NCBI RefSeq assembly: GCF_012113595.1
Contig: NZ_CP050831.1
Span: 1,860,001-1,924,000, forward strand
Direction: 5' to 3'
Source: Bacteroides faecium
GTDB taxonomy: Bacteria > Bacteroidota > Bacteroidia > Bacteroidales > Bacteroidaceae
DNA: 64,000 nucleotides
Shown here: piece by piece, positions 44,234 through 52,922 of the stretch
Layout: each line of letters opens with the position of its first letter
How positions within the stretch are numbered: the first letter of the stretch is position 1
The notes under the pieces: model-generated
Databases searched by the model: none
Told to the model about the DNA's origin: nothing
What the model saw: the letters and a program-made list of their open reading frames with translations, nothing else
Position numbers and translations under genes: made by a program

Positions 44234-45610
44234 TTATCGGTTTTCGAGGATTTTACAAATCCCGGGGACATAGTTGTCGATGTCACCGGCTCCCAAAGTT
44301 ATTAATACTTCAATGTTTTTATCTTTCAGAATGTTCAGTATATCTTCCTTTTTGCACATACTTTTTTCGATGCCGGGGCGTAGATTGTCATAGATTAACT
44401 GACTGGTGACGCCGGGAATCGGTGCTTCGCGTGCCGGGTAGATGTCTACAAGGATTACTTCATCGAGCAGCGAGAGGCTGTCGGCAAAGTCCTGATAGAA
44501 GTCACGCGTACGGGAGTAAAGATGCGGCTGGAAGATGGCTGTGATTTTCTTGTCTTTGTAAAGCTCACGCATAGACAGTACGCTCTGTTTGATTTCAGAG
44601 GGGTGGTGTGCGTAGTCGCTTAGGAAGACAATGCGGTCGTTCTTGATTTTGAAATCGAACCGGCGGTCTACTCCGCGGAAACTGGCCATTCCTCTTTTAA
44701 TCTCCTCGGCAGTCACTCCGTTCAGGTACGCCAGTGCCATGGCAGCTACGCCATTCTCAATGTTGATGCTTACCGGGACTCCCAGTTGGATGTCATTGAT
44801 GCGGGTGTCCGGGGCTACAAAGTCGATGAATATCTCTCCGTTGCCGATGCGGATGTTCTCTGCGTGGAAATCGCCTTCGTCACGTGAATAGGTGTAGACA
44901 CGTACGCCGGGCTGCACTTTCGGTTGCAGGGAGATGCCTTTGCGGATTATCAATGCACCGCCCGGTTGGATAAGGGTGGTGTAATGTTCGAAGCTTTCCA
45001 GATAGGCTTCCGCTGTTCCATAGATGTCGAGATGGTCGGGGTCTGTCGAGGTGATGACGGACATAAATGGCGACAGCCAGTGGAAGGAGCGGTCGAACTC
45101 GTCGGCTTCGATAACCGTGTAGGGGCTTTTCTGGGAAAGCAGCAGGTTTGTTCCGTAGTTCTTCGAGATTCCGCCGAGGAAAGCGGTACATTCTACGTGT
45201 GACTGGTGGAACAGATGGGCGGTCATGATAGAAGTGGTGGTCTTGCCATGAGTACCGGCTACGCACAGGCCTTTGCTCGAATGGGTAATTGTGCCCAATA
45301 CCTGGGCGCGTTTCTGTATTTCGAATCCGTTGTTGCGGAAATAGACTAATTCTTCGTGTTCCTGCGGAACGGCGGGAGTGAATATGACGAGGGTGCTTTC
45401 CTTGTCCTTACAGGCTTCCGGAATCAGGCCGACGTTTTCTTCGTAATGTATTTGTGCGCCTTCGGCGATTAGTGTTTCAGTCAATGGAGTAGGGGTGCGG
45501 TCGTATCCTGCCACTACTTTTCCTTTGAAGAGGAAGTAACGTACAAGCGCACTCATACCGATGCCGCCGGCACCAACGAAGTAGACTGATTTTATTGTTT
45601 CGATATTCAT
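44234..45610 (-). CDS. murC: UDP-N-acetylmuramate--L-alanine ligase
   Basis: A 458-residue cytoplasmic ATP-dependent ligase that adds L-Ala to UDP-MurNAc. The Rossmann start is FVGAGGIGMSALVRYF (11-26), and the ATP loop is GTHGKTT at 119-125. Residues DYAHHPSEI (about 340) are the family's central motif, and the C-terminal ligase domain is present. It is separated from murG by an inserted GxxExxY element. It lies 5 bp before ftsQ. Confidence 0.97.
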   Translation of the reverse strand: MNIETIKSVYFVGAGGIGMSALVRYFLFKGKVVAGYDRTPTPLTETLIAEGAQIHYEENVGLIPEACKDKESTLVIFTPAVPQEHEELVYFRNNGFEIQKRAQVLGTITHSSKGLCVAGTHGKTTTSIMTAHLFHQSHVECTAFLGGISKNYGTNLLLSQKSPYTVIEADEFDRSFHWLSPFMSVITSTDPDHLDIYGTAEAYLESFEHYTTLIQPGGALIIRKGISLQPKVQPGVRVYTYSRDEGDFHAENIRIGNGEIFIDFVAPDTRINDIQLGVPVSINIENGVAAMALAYLNGVTAEEIKRGMASFRGVDRRFDFKIKNDRIVFLSDYAHHPSEIKQSVLSMRELYKDKKITAIFQPHLYSRTRDFYQDFADSLSLLDEVILVDIYPAREAPIPGVTSQLIYDNLRPGIEKSMCKKEDILNILKDKNIEVLITLGAGDIDNYVPGICKILENR

Positions 45611-45630
45611 TTCTTTTTATTTTTTATTTT

Positions 45631-46059
45631 AGGCACGGATTACACGGATTTCACGGTTTCATGATGTGTCAGTATTTTACGTTTTATCTCTGCTGTTACA
45701 CCAAAATTTAGTAATAAACCAACTTCTATTCCTGTTGCTTTTAGATAATTTACTAATTGCCATTCATGTTCTGGACGAAGAGTTGTTACTGCTTTTAATT
45801 CAAGAATGATTTCATTATTTACTATCATATCTGCAATATACCTTCCAACAACTTCACCTTTATAATATACTTTCATCTCTTTTTGAGTTTGGCAAAAGAG
45901 TCCTCTTCTTAAGAGTTCCTTATAAAGTGCATTTTGATAGACCTGCTCTAGGAATCCGAATCCTAATGTGCTATGTACCTCATAAAAAGCATTTATAATT
46001 TCTTTTGTCAATTTCTCGTGTATCATTCTTAAACCGTGTAATCCGCGTAATCCGTGCCT
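45631..46059. mobile_element. GxxExxY element with 29-bp terminal inverted repeats
   Basis: Left repeat 45631-45659 and right repeat 46031-46059 are inverted copies with 27 of 29 identical. They consist of iterated CGGATTACRCGGATT-like words. The gene fills the space between them. GxxExxY genes are often found with such repeats; transposition is not shown, and I see no target-site duplication. Confidence 0.75.
45640..46026 (-). CDS. GxxExxY family protein inserted between murG and murC
   Basis: A 128-residue protein named after its motif, here GFLEQVY at about 23-29. The rest fits the PD-(D/E)XK-like core proposed for the family (YIADMIVNNEIILELKAV at about 63-80, with Asp, Glu and Lys in D-x(n)-ExK order). 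Function unknown. The gene lies inside a 429-bp element bounded by 29-bp inverted repeats, and its stop codon and last residues lie in the left repeat, so the element and the gene are one unit. It interrupts the dcw cluster but probably lets transcription pass. Confidence 0.85.
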   Translation of the reverse strand: MIHEKLTKEIINAFYEVHSTLGFGFLEQVYQNALYKELLRRGLFCQTQKEMKVYYKGEVVGRYIADMIVNNEIILELKAVTTLRPEHEWQLVNYLKATGIEVGLLLNFGVTAEIKRKILTHHETVKSV

Positions 46060-46067
46060 AATTATTA

Positions 46068-47189
46068 TTATTTATCTATTTCTGCCAGCTTTATTACCTC
46101 TTGGGCGATGATTCTCGCTGAATCGGGTAAGGCTAACCTGGCGATATTTTCACTTAGCTCTTTTAGTTTCTGCTCGTCGTTAACGGTGGATAAGGCTACA
46201 TCCATCAAAATGCTTTCCGCTTCGCTGTCTTTGACGTAGATGGCTGCCTGTTTGTTTACCAGTGCTAACGCATTCTTAGTCTGATGGTCTTCCGCCACAT
46301 TGGGCGAAGGCACCAGGACGACCGGTTTATGCAAAAGGCAGAACTCTGAGATTGACCCTGCTCCTGCACGGGAGATAACGAGGTCGGCGGCTGCATAAGC
46401 GGCTGCCATGTCTTTGATGAAATCCGTCACGTACAGGTTCGGGAGTTCTCCTGCCGCTTTCACGGCTTCGGTCACTTGCGGATAATAGTATTTTCCTGTT
46501 TGCCAGATGAACTGCACGTCACTGTTCTCTTTGATAGTCGTTAGTCCGGCTGTCAGCGTATTGTTAATGGTGCGTGCTCCCAAGCTACCGCCTACGATGA
46601 GGATTGTTTTTTTATTCGGTTGCAGATTGAATGAACGCAATGCGTCTTCCTTGGACGGCATCTCTTTAGTCAGATTCTGTCGCACCGGATTGCCTGTCAT
46701 AATGATTTTATCCGCAGGGAAGAACTTTTCCATTCCATCATAAGCTACGCAAATAGCTTTTGCTTTCTGTGCCAGTAGTTTATTGGTTACTCCGGCATAT
46801 GAGTTTTGCTCCTGTATCAGAGTAGGGACGCCCATCATTCCGGCAGTCTTTAAGGTCGGCCCACTGGCGTAACCGCCTACACCTACCGCCACTTGCGGGC
46901 GGAAGTTCTTGATAACTTTCCGGGCTTTCCACTGGCTGCGTATCAGTTTGATTACTACCGATACGTTTTTCCATAAATGCTTACGGTCGAAGCCGGCTAT
47001 CGGCAGACCGATAATCTGATAGCCTGCATCGGGAACCCGTTGCATCTCCATACGTCCTTCTGCCCCTACAAAGAGTATTTTTGCGTCGGGACGCAGTTCC
47101 ATTATAGCGTTCGCAATGGAGACAGCAGGAAAGATATGTCCTCCTGTGCCCCCACCGCTAATAATAATTCTAAGTTCTTTTTCCATCAT
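46068..47189 (-). CDS. murG: UDP-N-acetylglucosamine--N-acetylmuramyl-(pentapeptide) pyrophosphoryl-undecaprenol transferase
   Basis: A 373-residue peripheral membrane glycosyltransferase that makes lipid II from lipid I. The GT28 fold shows the glycine loop GGGTGGH at 12-18, and the acceptor-side loop VGVGGYASGPTLKTAG. The donor side shows GGSLGARTINNT and the UDP-GlcNAc site SRAGAGSISEFCLLHKP at about 283-300. Two Met codons start the frame; either could be used. It lies 50 bp after ftsW and before the GxxExxY element. Confidence 0.97.
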   Translation of the reverse strand: MMEKELRIIISGGGTGGHIFPAVSIANAIMELRPDAKILFVGAEGRMEMQRVPDAGYQIIGLPIAGFDRKHLWKNVSVVIKLIRSQWKARKVIKNFRPQVAVGVGGYASGPTLKTAGMMGVPTLIQEQNSYAGVTNKLLAQKAKAICVAYDGMEKFFPADKIIMTGNPVRQNLTKEMPSKEDALRSFNLQPNKKTILIVGGSLGARTINNTLTAGLTTIKENSDVQFIWQTGKYYYPQVTEAVKAAGELPNLYVTDFIKDMAAAYAAADLVISRAGAGSISEFCLLHKPVVLVPSPNVAEDHQTKNALALVNKQAAIYVKDSEAESILMDVALSTVNDEQKLKELSENIARLALPDSARIIAQEVIKLAEIDK

Positions 47190-47239
47190 AATCCTTTCTT
47201 TCTATCCGTTGTTCACCCTTTCCGATGCACCTTCGTCCG

Positions 47240-48565
47240 TTAACTGTTCTTGTTTATATCGTTCTCGTCTTCGAACTTGGCATCGCTGTTCAGAATCTGC
47301 GCGGTCGGTTCGGCGGCAGTTTGTGCTTCGGAATTGGCTGCTGCATCTGTTGCTATCTGCAACTGAAGCTGTGCGTCATGCTCTTTCTGTTCTTCCAGAT
47401 GAGCGGTATATCGGCTTACACTTAATATCATACCGATATAAGCGCAGTTGATTAATGTACTTGTTCCTCCCTTGCTGACTAATGGCAGCGGTTGTCCTGT
47501 GACAGGGAATAATCCGACTGCTACCATCATATTCAATATCGCTTGCGATACTAATAATAACGCAATGCCCATGACCAGGAAAGCGGGGAAAGTGCGTTCG
47601 CACTTCTGGGCGATTTTTCCCGCTCGATACAGCAGGCATAAATAGAAGAATACAACGAATATCCCTCCTATCAACCCTAGTTCCTCGATGATAATGGCGA
47701 AAATGAAATCGGAGAATGCCTGGCTCAGGAAGTCGCGTTGTACGGAGTTTCCCGGGCCTTTGCCGACTACATTGCTGGTGGCAATGGCGATACGGGCATG
47801 AGCTATCTGTGCGTCTTTATCAATATCGAATTTGGCGGCAGGCACTTCTTCTTTCTCGAAGAAACCGGAAACACGGTTTTGCCAAGTCTCGAAGCGGTGA
47901 AGGCCGGGAGTGCTATGTAGTGTCTTTGCGGGGATAGCCATTAATATGCCTACGGCTACTCCACCCAGGAGTGCCATGATTCCCAACATTCCGAACAGTT
48001 TTTTGGAAGATACCCGTCCGATGAACATCATCATACATACCACGCCGAATAGCAGCATGGCTGTCGAAAGGTTCTCCGGTGCGATAAGCAGAAAGACGAG
48101 TCCGGTGAGAATCATGATATATTTAAAGGCGCTCGGATTGGCTCCATATTCGTCCTGCCGCTTGGACAGGATGAAGGAGACGGCAATAATAACAGCCATC
48201 TTTGCCAGTTCCGAAGGCTGAAATTGCAACCCCATAAAGGTCATCCAGCGGGCGGCTCCGTTGACACGGTCGCCTGTGATGATACCCATCAATGTGACGA
48301 ATGCCAGTAGCACCAGGGAAATCGGGTACAGGAAGACTGGAAATACCTGAAACCATTTGTAGGGTACGTTGTGCAGAAATACCACTACTACGGCACCTAC
48401 CATAAGAATGATAGAGTGTTGCGTAATCGGTCCCCAATGGTCGCCGCTTTTGTAAGTCAGCGTCGATGCTGCCGAGAACACCTCGACAATCGAGATGAGG
48501 CAGAGACAGAGGAAGATAATCCAGATTACCTTGTCGCCTTTGAATATGTTCTTTAATAAATCCAC
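47240..48565 (-). CDS. ftsW: Septal peptidoglycan polymerase FtsW (SEDS family)
   Basis: A 441-residue membrane protein with about ten membrane helices. The SEDS signatures are visible: NGAARWMTFMGLQFQPSELAK in the first half and DFIFAIIIEELGLIGG in the second, then FPVTGQPLPLVSKGGTS at the end of the barrel. It polymerises glycan strands with the ftsI-encoded transpeptidase. The C-terminal tail (about 395-441) is Gln/Ala-rich and cytoplasmic, longer than in E. coli. RodA is excluded by position in the dcw cluster. Note the gene is upstream of murG as in most dcw clusters. Confidence 0.95.
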   Translation of the reverse strand: MDLLKNIFKGDKVIWIIFLCLCLISIVEVFSAASTLTYKSGDHWGPITQHSIILMVGAVVVVFLHNVPYKWFQVFPVFLYPISLVLLAFVTLMGIITGDRVNGAARWMTFMGLQFQPSELAKMAVIIAVSFILSKRQDEYGANPSAFKYIMILTGLVFLLIAPENLSTAMLLFGVVCMMMFIGRVSSKKLFGMLGIMALLGGVAVGILMAIPAKTLHSTPGLHRFETWQNRVSGFFEKEEVPAAKFDIDKDAQIAHARIAIATSNVVGKGPGNSVQRDFLSQAFSDFIFAIIIEELGLIGGIFVVFFYLCLLYRAGKIAQKCERTFPAFLVMGIALLLVSQAILNMMVAVGLFPVTGQPLPLVSKGGTSTLINCAYIGMILSVSRYTAHLEEQKEHDAQLQLQIATDAAANSEAQTAAEPTAQILNSDAKFEDENDINKNS

Positions 48566-48602
48566 TTCGTTACTCTCTAATTACTTATCCGTTAAACGTT
48601 AT

Positions 48603-49937
48603 CTAAAGTTCTCTCACGCATTGCTTGAACTGGTCGCCGCGGTCTTCGTAGCTCTTGAAGAGGTCGAAAGAAGCGCAGCAAGGGCTTAATAATACGGTTT
48701 CACCTTTCTTCGCCAGTTTGTAGGCTGCTTCTACGGCATCCTTCATTCCGGTTTGCACGTCTGCCACGGGCAGGCCGAGACGGTCGAAGAACTCGTGAAG
48801 TTTCTCGTTGTGCAGTCCCATATATACGAGAGCCGAACATTTCTCACGTACCAGGTCTTCAATTTCCGTATAATCGTTTCCTTTATCTTTCCCGCCAAGA
48901 ATCAGGACCGTTTTGGTAGTCATGCTTTGCAGGGCATACCAGCAGGAGTTGACGTTCGTGGCTTTCGAGTCGTTGATAAAATCAATTCCGCGGACACGCG
49001 CCACTTTTTCCAGGCGGTGCTCTACCCCTTTGAAGTCGGAGAGGGCTTTGCGGATATTCTCTTTGGCGATACCTGCCAGGTTGGCTGAGATGCCGGCTGC
49101 CAGAGAGTTGTATAAGTTATGTTGTCCTGTCAAAGCCAGTTCTTCCTGTTCCATGTTGAAGGCAATCGGTTCGTTGATTTTCACTTCATGGTCTTCAACG
49201 TAGGCGATGGCTCCATCCTCTTTCACTGCGGCGAAAGGATACAGGTGTGCTTTCAGACCGTGCTTTGCGAGCTCGTGTTTGATAATCGGGTCATCATTCC
49301 AGAAAATAAAGGCATCGTCCGGTGTTTGATTTTGAGTGATGCGGAATTTGGCGTCGATATAATTCTGCATACAGTGGTCGTAACGGTCGAGGTGGTCGGG
49401 AGTGATGTTCATCAATACGGCGATGTTCGCACGGAAATTATACATATTATCCAACTGGAAAGAACTCAGTTCGATAATATAATAGTCATGATGTTCTTCG
49501 GCTACCTGTAAAGCCAGGCTCTTGCCGATATTGCCTGCCAAACCTACATTCAGGTCTGCACTCTTGAAAATATGGTAAATCAAGGAAGTCGTAGTCGTCT
49601 TCCCGTTGGAACCGGTGATACAAATCATTTTGGCATCCGTATAGCGTCCGGCAAACTCAATCTCTGATATAACCGGAGTGCCTTGAGCTTTCAGTTTAAG
49701 GATGAGTGGGGCGTCATTCGGGATACCGGGGCTTTTGATGACCTCGTCGGCATTCAGAATGAGTTCTTCGGTGTGGTGTCCTTCTTCCCAGGCAATGTTG
49801 TGGCTGTCAAGAAGTTCCTTATACTTGTCCTTGATGGCGGACATATCCGAAACAAATGTCTCAAATCCTTTGACTTTGGCGAGTACGGCTGCACCTGCGC
49901 CGCTTTCGCCAGCTCCTAAAATTACTATTCTTTTCAT
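48603..49937 (-). CDS. murD: UDP-N-acetylmuramoylalanine--D-glutamate ligase
   Basis: A 444-residue cytoplasmic ATP-dependent ligase adding D-Glu. It begins MKRIVILGAGESGAGAAVLA (substrate-binding Rossmann fold); the ATP loop is GSNGKTTT at 109-116, with the motif NDSKATN at about 318 that is characteristic of MurD. LLSPCCASFDLFKSYEDRG near the end is also typical. Between mraY and ftsW in transcript order, with a 183-bp gap upstream that holds the small repeat element at 50040. Confidence 0.97.
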   Translation of the reverse strand: MKRIVILGAGESGAGAAVLAKVKGFETFVSDMSAIKDKYKELLDSHNIAWEEGHHTEELILNADEVIKSPGIPNDAPLILKLKAQGTPVISEIEFAGRYTDAKMICITGSNGKTTTTSLIYHIFKSADLNVGLAGNIGKSLALQVAEEHHDYYIIELSSFQLDNMYNFRANIAVLMNITPDHLDRYDHCMQNYIDAKFRITQNQTPDDAFIFWNDDPIIKHELAKHGLKAHLYPFAAVKEDGAIAYVEDHEVKINEPIAFNMEQEELALTGQHNLYNSLAAGISANLAGIAKENIRKALSDFKGVEHRLEKVARVRGIDFINDSKATNVNSCWYALQSMTTKTVLILGGKDKGNDYTEIEDLVREKCSALVYMGLHNEKLHEFFDRLGLPVADVQTGMKDAVEAAYKLAKKGETVLLSPCCASFDLFKSYEDRGDQFKQCVREL

Positions 49938-50039
49938 CTACAATAATGTGCTCTTGTTTCCAATATGCTGAATTGCTTTATTAGTTGTGCACATCCTTTA
50001 AAAGTTAATAATCGGGTTAATACTCTCTATATTTTAATT

Positions 50040-50115
50040 AGGCACGGATTACGCGGATTTCACGGTTTTAAGAGATTACGCAGCTAAAACCGCGTTATCC
50101 GTGTAATCCGTGCCT
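50040..50115. repeat. 76-bp solo inverted-repeat element, empty relative of the GxxExxY element
   Basis: Left arm 50040-50068 and right arm 50087-50115 match the terminal repeats of the element at 45631-46059 (for example, both begin AGGCACGGATTAC), with only about 18 bp between. It lies in the murD-mraY gap and codes for nothing. Confidence 0.75.
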
Positions 50116-50120
50116 CAATC

Positions 50121-51389
50121 CTATCTTATTTTTAGCGTTATAATTGTTATAGCTGCCAACACAATAGTTACAATCCAGAAGCGGATGGTAATTTTTGATT
50201 CGTGGAACAGTTGGTCGGGTTTGGTGAACTTCACTGTGCAGCCCGGTTCTATCAGACTCATAGAAGTACGGAAGTGGTCGTGAATCGGTGTCCGTTTGAA
50301 CAGCCGTTGTTTCACTCCTTTCCGCTTTCCTGCCTTATAATAAGCCCGTTGCAGGATAACCGACAGGTTTTCTACGAGGAATACACCGCAAAGAATCGGT
50401 ATCAGTAACTCTTTGTGGATGATAATGGCAAATACGGCGATGATACCGCCGATTGTCAGGCTACCAGTGTCACCCATGAATACTTGCGCCGGGTAAGCGT
50501 TGTACCACAGGAAGCCAATCATGGCACCGATAAAGGCACAGATATAGATTACCAGTTCTTCCGAGCCCGGGATATACATGATATTCAGATAACTTGCAAA
50601 TTCGATGTGCGACGACACATAGGCCAATATACCTAGTGTGGCACCGATAATGGCGGAGTTTCCCGCGGCCATTCCGTCCATGCCGTCGTTCAGGTTGGCG
50701 CCGTTTGATACGGCGGCAACTACGATGATTGTGATAATAACAAACAATACCCAACCGGCTGCCTGAGCGTGTTCGCCCATGAAAGAAACCAAATCGGCAT
50801 AGTCGAGGTTGTTACTCTTGAAGAAAGGAATGGTGGTTTGAGTCGATTTCAAGTCATTCGTTCCATGTATCACTTCCATTTCCTGTCCCGGAGTATGCAC
50901 TTCGATGTTCTCGCGGATTACCACGTCCGGGCTTAAATATAGAGTAAGTCCGACGATTAAGCCTAAACCGACCTGTCCGATAATCTTGAATTTGCCATGC
51001 AATCCTTCCTTATCTTTCTTGAAGATTTTGATATAGTCGTCAGCGAACCCGAGTGAGCCCAGCCATACGGTGGTTATCAACATCAATATCATATATATGT
51101 TGCTCAGCTTGCCCAGTAACAGACATGGAATGAGAATGGCTACAATAATAATAACACCACCCATGCTTGGCACACCTATCTTGTTGACTCCGAACGGGTC
51201 TATTTTGGCATCACGCTGTGTTTCCGTGATTTGCTTCCTCTTTAGCAGGTTGATAAATTTATCTCCCCAGATACTTGAAATAAGTAGCGCGAGGATAACA
51301 GCCATTAAAGCACGGAATGAGGTGTAACCAAACATTCCCGCTCCGGGAAAATTGAGCTTATGCAGCCATTCGAACAGATAATATAGCAT
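50121..51389 (-). CDS. mraY: Phospho-N-acetylmuramoyl-pentapeptide transferase
   Basis: A 422-residue membrane enzyme with ten predicted helices that makes lipid I from UDP-MurNAc-pentapeptide and undecaprenyl phosphate. Active-site loops: the DD pair at 117-118 in LGFADDYIKIFKKDKEGL, ANLNDGMDGMAAG in the middle, and FKRTPIHDHF near the end. It is longer than the E. coli protein (360) because of an extra loop at about 160-205, usual for Bacteroidota. It sits between murE and murD in transcript order. Confidence 0.97.
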   Translation of the reverse strand: MLYYLFEWLHKLNFPGAGMFGYTSFRALMAVILALLISSIWGDKFINLLKRKQITETQRDAKIDPFGVNKIGVPSMGGVIIIVAILIPCLLLGKLSNIYMILMLITTVWLGSLGFADDYIKIFKKDKEGLHGKFKIIGQVGLGLIVGLTLYLSPDVVIRENIEVHTPGQEMEVIHGTNDLKSTQTTIPFFKSNNLDYADLVSFMGEHAQAAGWVLFVIITIIVVAAVSNGANLNDGMDGMAAGNSAIIGATLGILAYVSSHIEFASYLNIMYIPGSEELVIYICAFIGAMIGFLWYNAYPAQVFMGDTGSLTIGGIIAVFAIIIHKELLIPILCGVFLVENLSVILQRAYYKAGKRKGVKQRLFKRTPIHDHFRTSMSLIEPGCTVKFTKPDQLFHESKITIRFWIVTIVLAAITIITLKIR

Positions 51390-51443
51390 GATGAAATTTA
51401 CTATTTTACAATTTACTATTTACAATTTACTATGCAGACGACG

Positions 51444-52892
51444 TTATTGGAATACCTCTTTGAGTACTTCCTTGTCGTCGAAGTGATGTTTCACTCCTTT
51501 TATCTCCTGGTAATTCTCGTGTCCTTTTCCGGCAACGAGTATTACGTCTCCTTTTTCTGCCAACATGCAAGCCGTGCGGATTGCTTCCTTACGGTCGGCA
51601 ATGCTTAGTGTTTTCTTCATATCCTCGGCGTCGAGTCCTGCCAGCATATCATTGATAATATCCTGCGGCTCTTCAAAACGGGGATTATCCGAAGTGATGA
51701 TGACACGGTCGCTGGCTCTGGCAGCTTCTTTCGCCATGATAGGGCGTTTACCCTTATCACGGTTGCCGCCTGCACCTACCACAGTGATAACCTTTCCTTT
51801 TCCTTCGAGTACTCCGTGTATGGCATTCAGCACATTGATAAGCGCGTCCGGCGTATGTGCATAATCCACAATCGCCGTAACACCCTTCGGTGAACGGACA
51901 GCGTCGAAACGCCCTGCCACCGGATGAAGTGTGCTAAGGGCGACAAGTACTTCTTCTTCCTTCTTACCCAGCAGAACCGCCGCTCCGAACACAGCCAATA
52001 AATTGGAAGCGTTGAACTTACCGATAAACTGAACAGCCAGTTCGTGATTGTTGAAATCAAGCAACATTCCTTCGAAATGAGATTCCAATACCCGGCCTTT
52101 GAAATCACTAAGACTTCTCAATGAATACGTATAAACCGTAGAGCGAGTATTCTGCGTCATTACCAATCCATTCTTATCATCGAGATTAGTAAGGCTGAAC
52201 GCATTCTTCGGCATGTCGTCAAAGAACTTTTTCTTAGCTTTCAGATAGTTCTCCACTGTTTTATGATAGTCAAGATGGTCGCGTGTAAGATTGGTGAAGA
52301 TGCCGCCTGCAAACTTCAATCCACTGATACGCTTCTGTGCAATGGAATGAGAGCTAACTTCCATAAACGCATATTTGCATCCTTCGTCCGCCATTCGTCC
52401 TAACAAGCGATTCAGTGTGATAGGGTCGGGCGTAGTATGCTCTGTCGGAATAGGCTCATTGTCAATATAGTTGCAAACGGTAGAGATAAGCCCCACCTTA
52501 TATCCGAAATAGCGGAAAGTATCATATAATAAGGTAGCAATGGTTGTCTTGCCATTCGTTCCTGTGACGCCGACCAGTTCCAGTTTGGAAGTCGGGTCAT
52601 CATAGAATGTAGTGGCAATCTTGCCTACCGCATCTTCGCTGTCCTTTACTTGTATATAAGTGATTCCCGCCACAGGTTCTTCCGGCATATCCTCGCAGAG
52701 GATAGCGATAGCTCCTTTATTAATGGCAGCAGGTATATAGGCATGACCGTCGGCTTGCGTGCCGCGCATAGCCATGAACAATTGTCCGGTTTCTACCAAA
52801 CGGGAATCAATGTTGATTCCGGTGATTTCTATGTCTGAATTTCCGGCTATCTGTTCCGGCTGAATTGCTTTCAGTAACTTGCTTAGTAACAT
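51444..52892 (-). CDS. murE: UDP-MurNAc-L-Ala-D-Glu--meso-DAP ligase
   Basis: A 482-residue cytoplasmic ATP-dependent ligase that adds the third residue of the stem peptide. The ATP loop is GTNGKTT at 111-117. The substrate-selecting motif DNPR at 402-405 (TSDNPRFEEP) points to meso-diaminopimelate instead of lysine, as expected for this group. VDYAHTPDALINVLNA is the MurE middle motif. It lies between ftsI and mraY in transcript order; no murF is found in the cluster. Confidence 0.97.
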   Translation of the reverse strand: MLLSKLLKAIQPEQIAGNSDIEITGINIDSRLVETGQLFMAMRGTQADGHAYIPAAINKGAIAILCEDMPEEPVAGITYIQVKDSEDAVGKIATTFYDDPTSKLELVGVTGTNGKTTIATLLYDTFRYFGYKVGLISTVCNYIDNEPIPTEHTTPDPITLNRLLGRMADEGCKYAFMEVSSHSIAQKRISGLKFAGGIFTNLTRDHLDYHKTVENYLKAKKKFFDDMPKNAFSLTNLDDKNGLVMTQNTRSTVYTYSLRSLSDFKGRVLESHFEGMLLDFNNHELAVQFIGKFNASNLLAVFGAAVLLGKKEEEVLVALSTLHPVAGRFDAVRSPKGVTAIVDYAHTPDALINVLNAIHGVLEGKGKVITVVGAGGNRDKGKRPIMAKEAARASDRVIITSDNPRFEEPQDIINDMLAGLDAEDMKKTLSIADRKEAIRTACMLAEKGDVILVAGKGHENYQEIKGVKHHFDDKEVLKEVFQ

Positions 52893-52922
52893 AGTCTCTT
52901 TTTTAATACTTCATTTTTACTT

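Noticed and set aside
45640..46026. Fragment of murG or murC
   Set aside because: Both neighbours are full length, and the frame has its own GxxExxY family motif.
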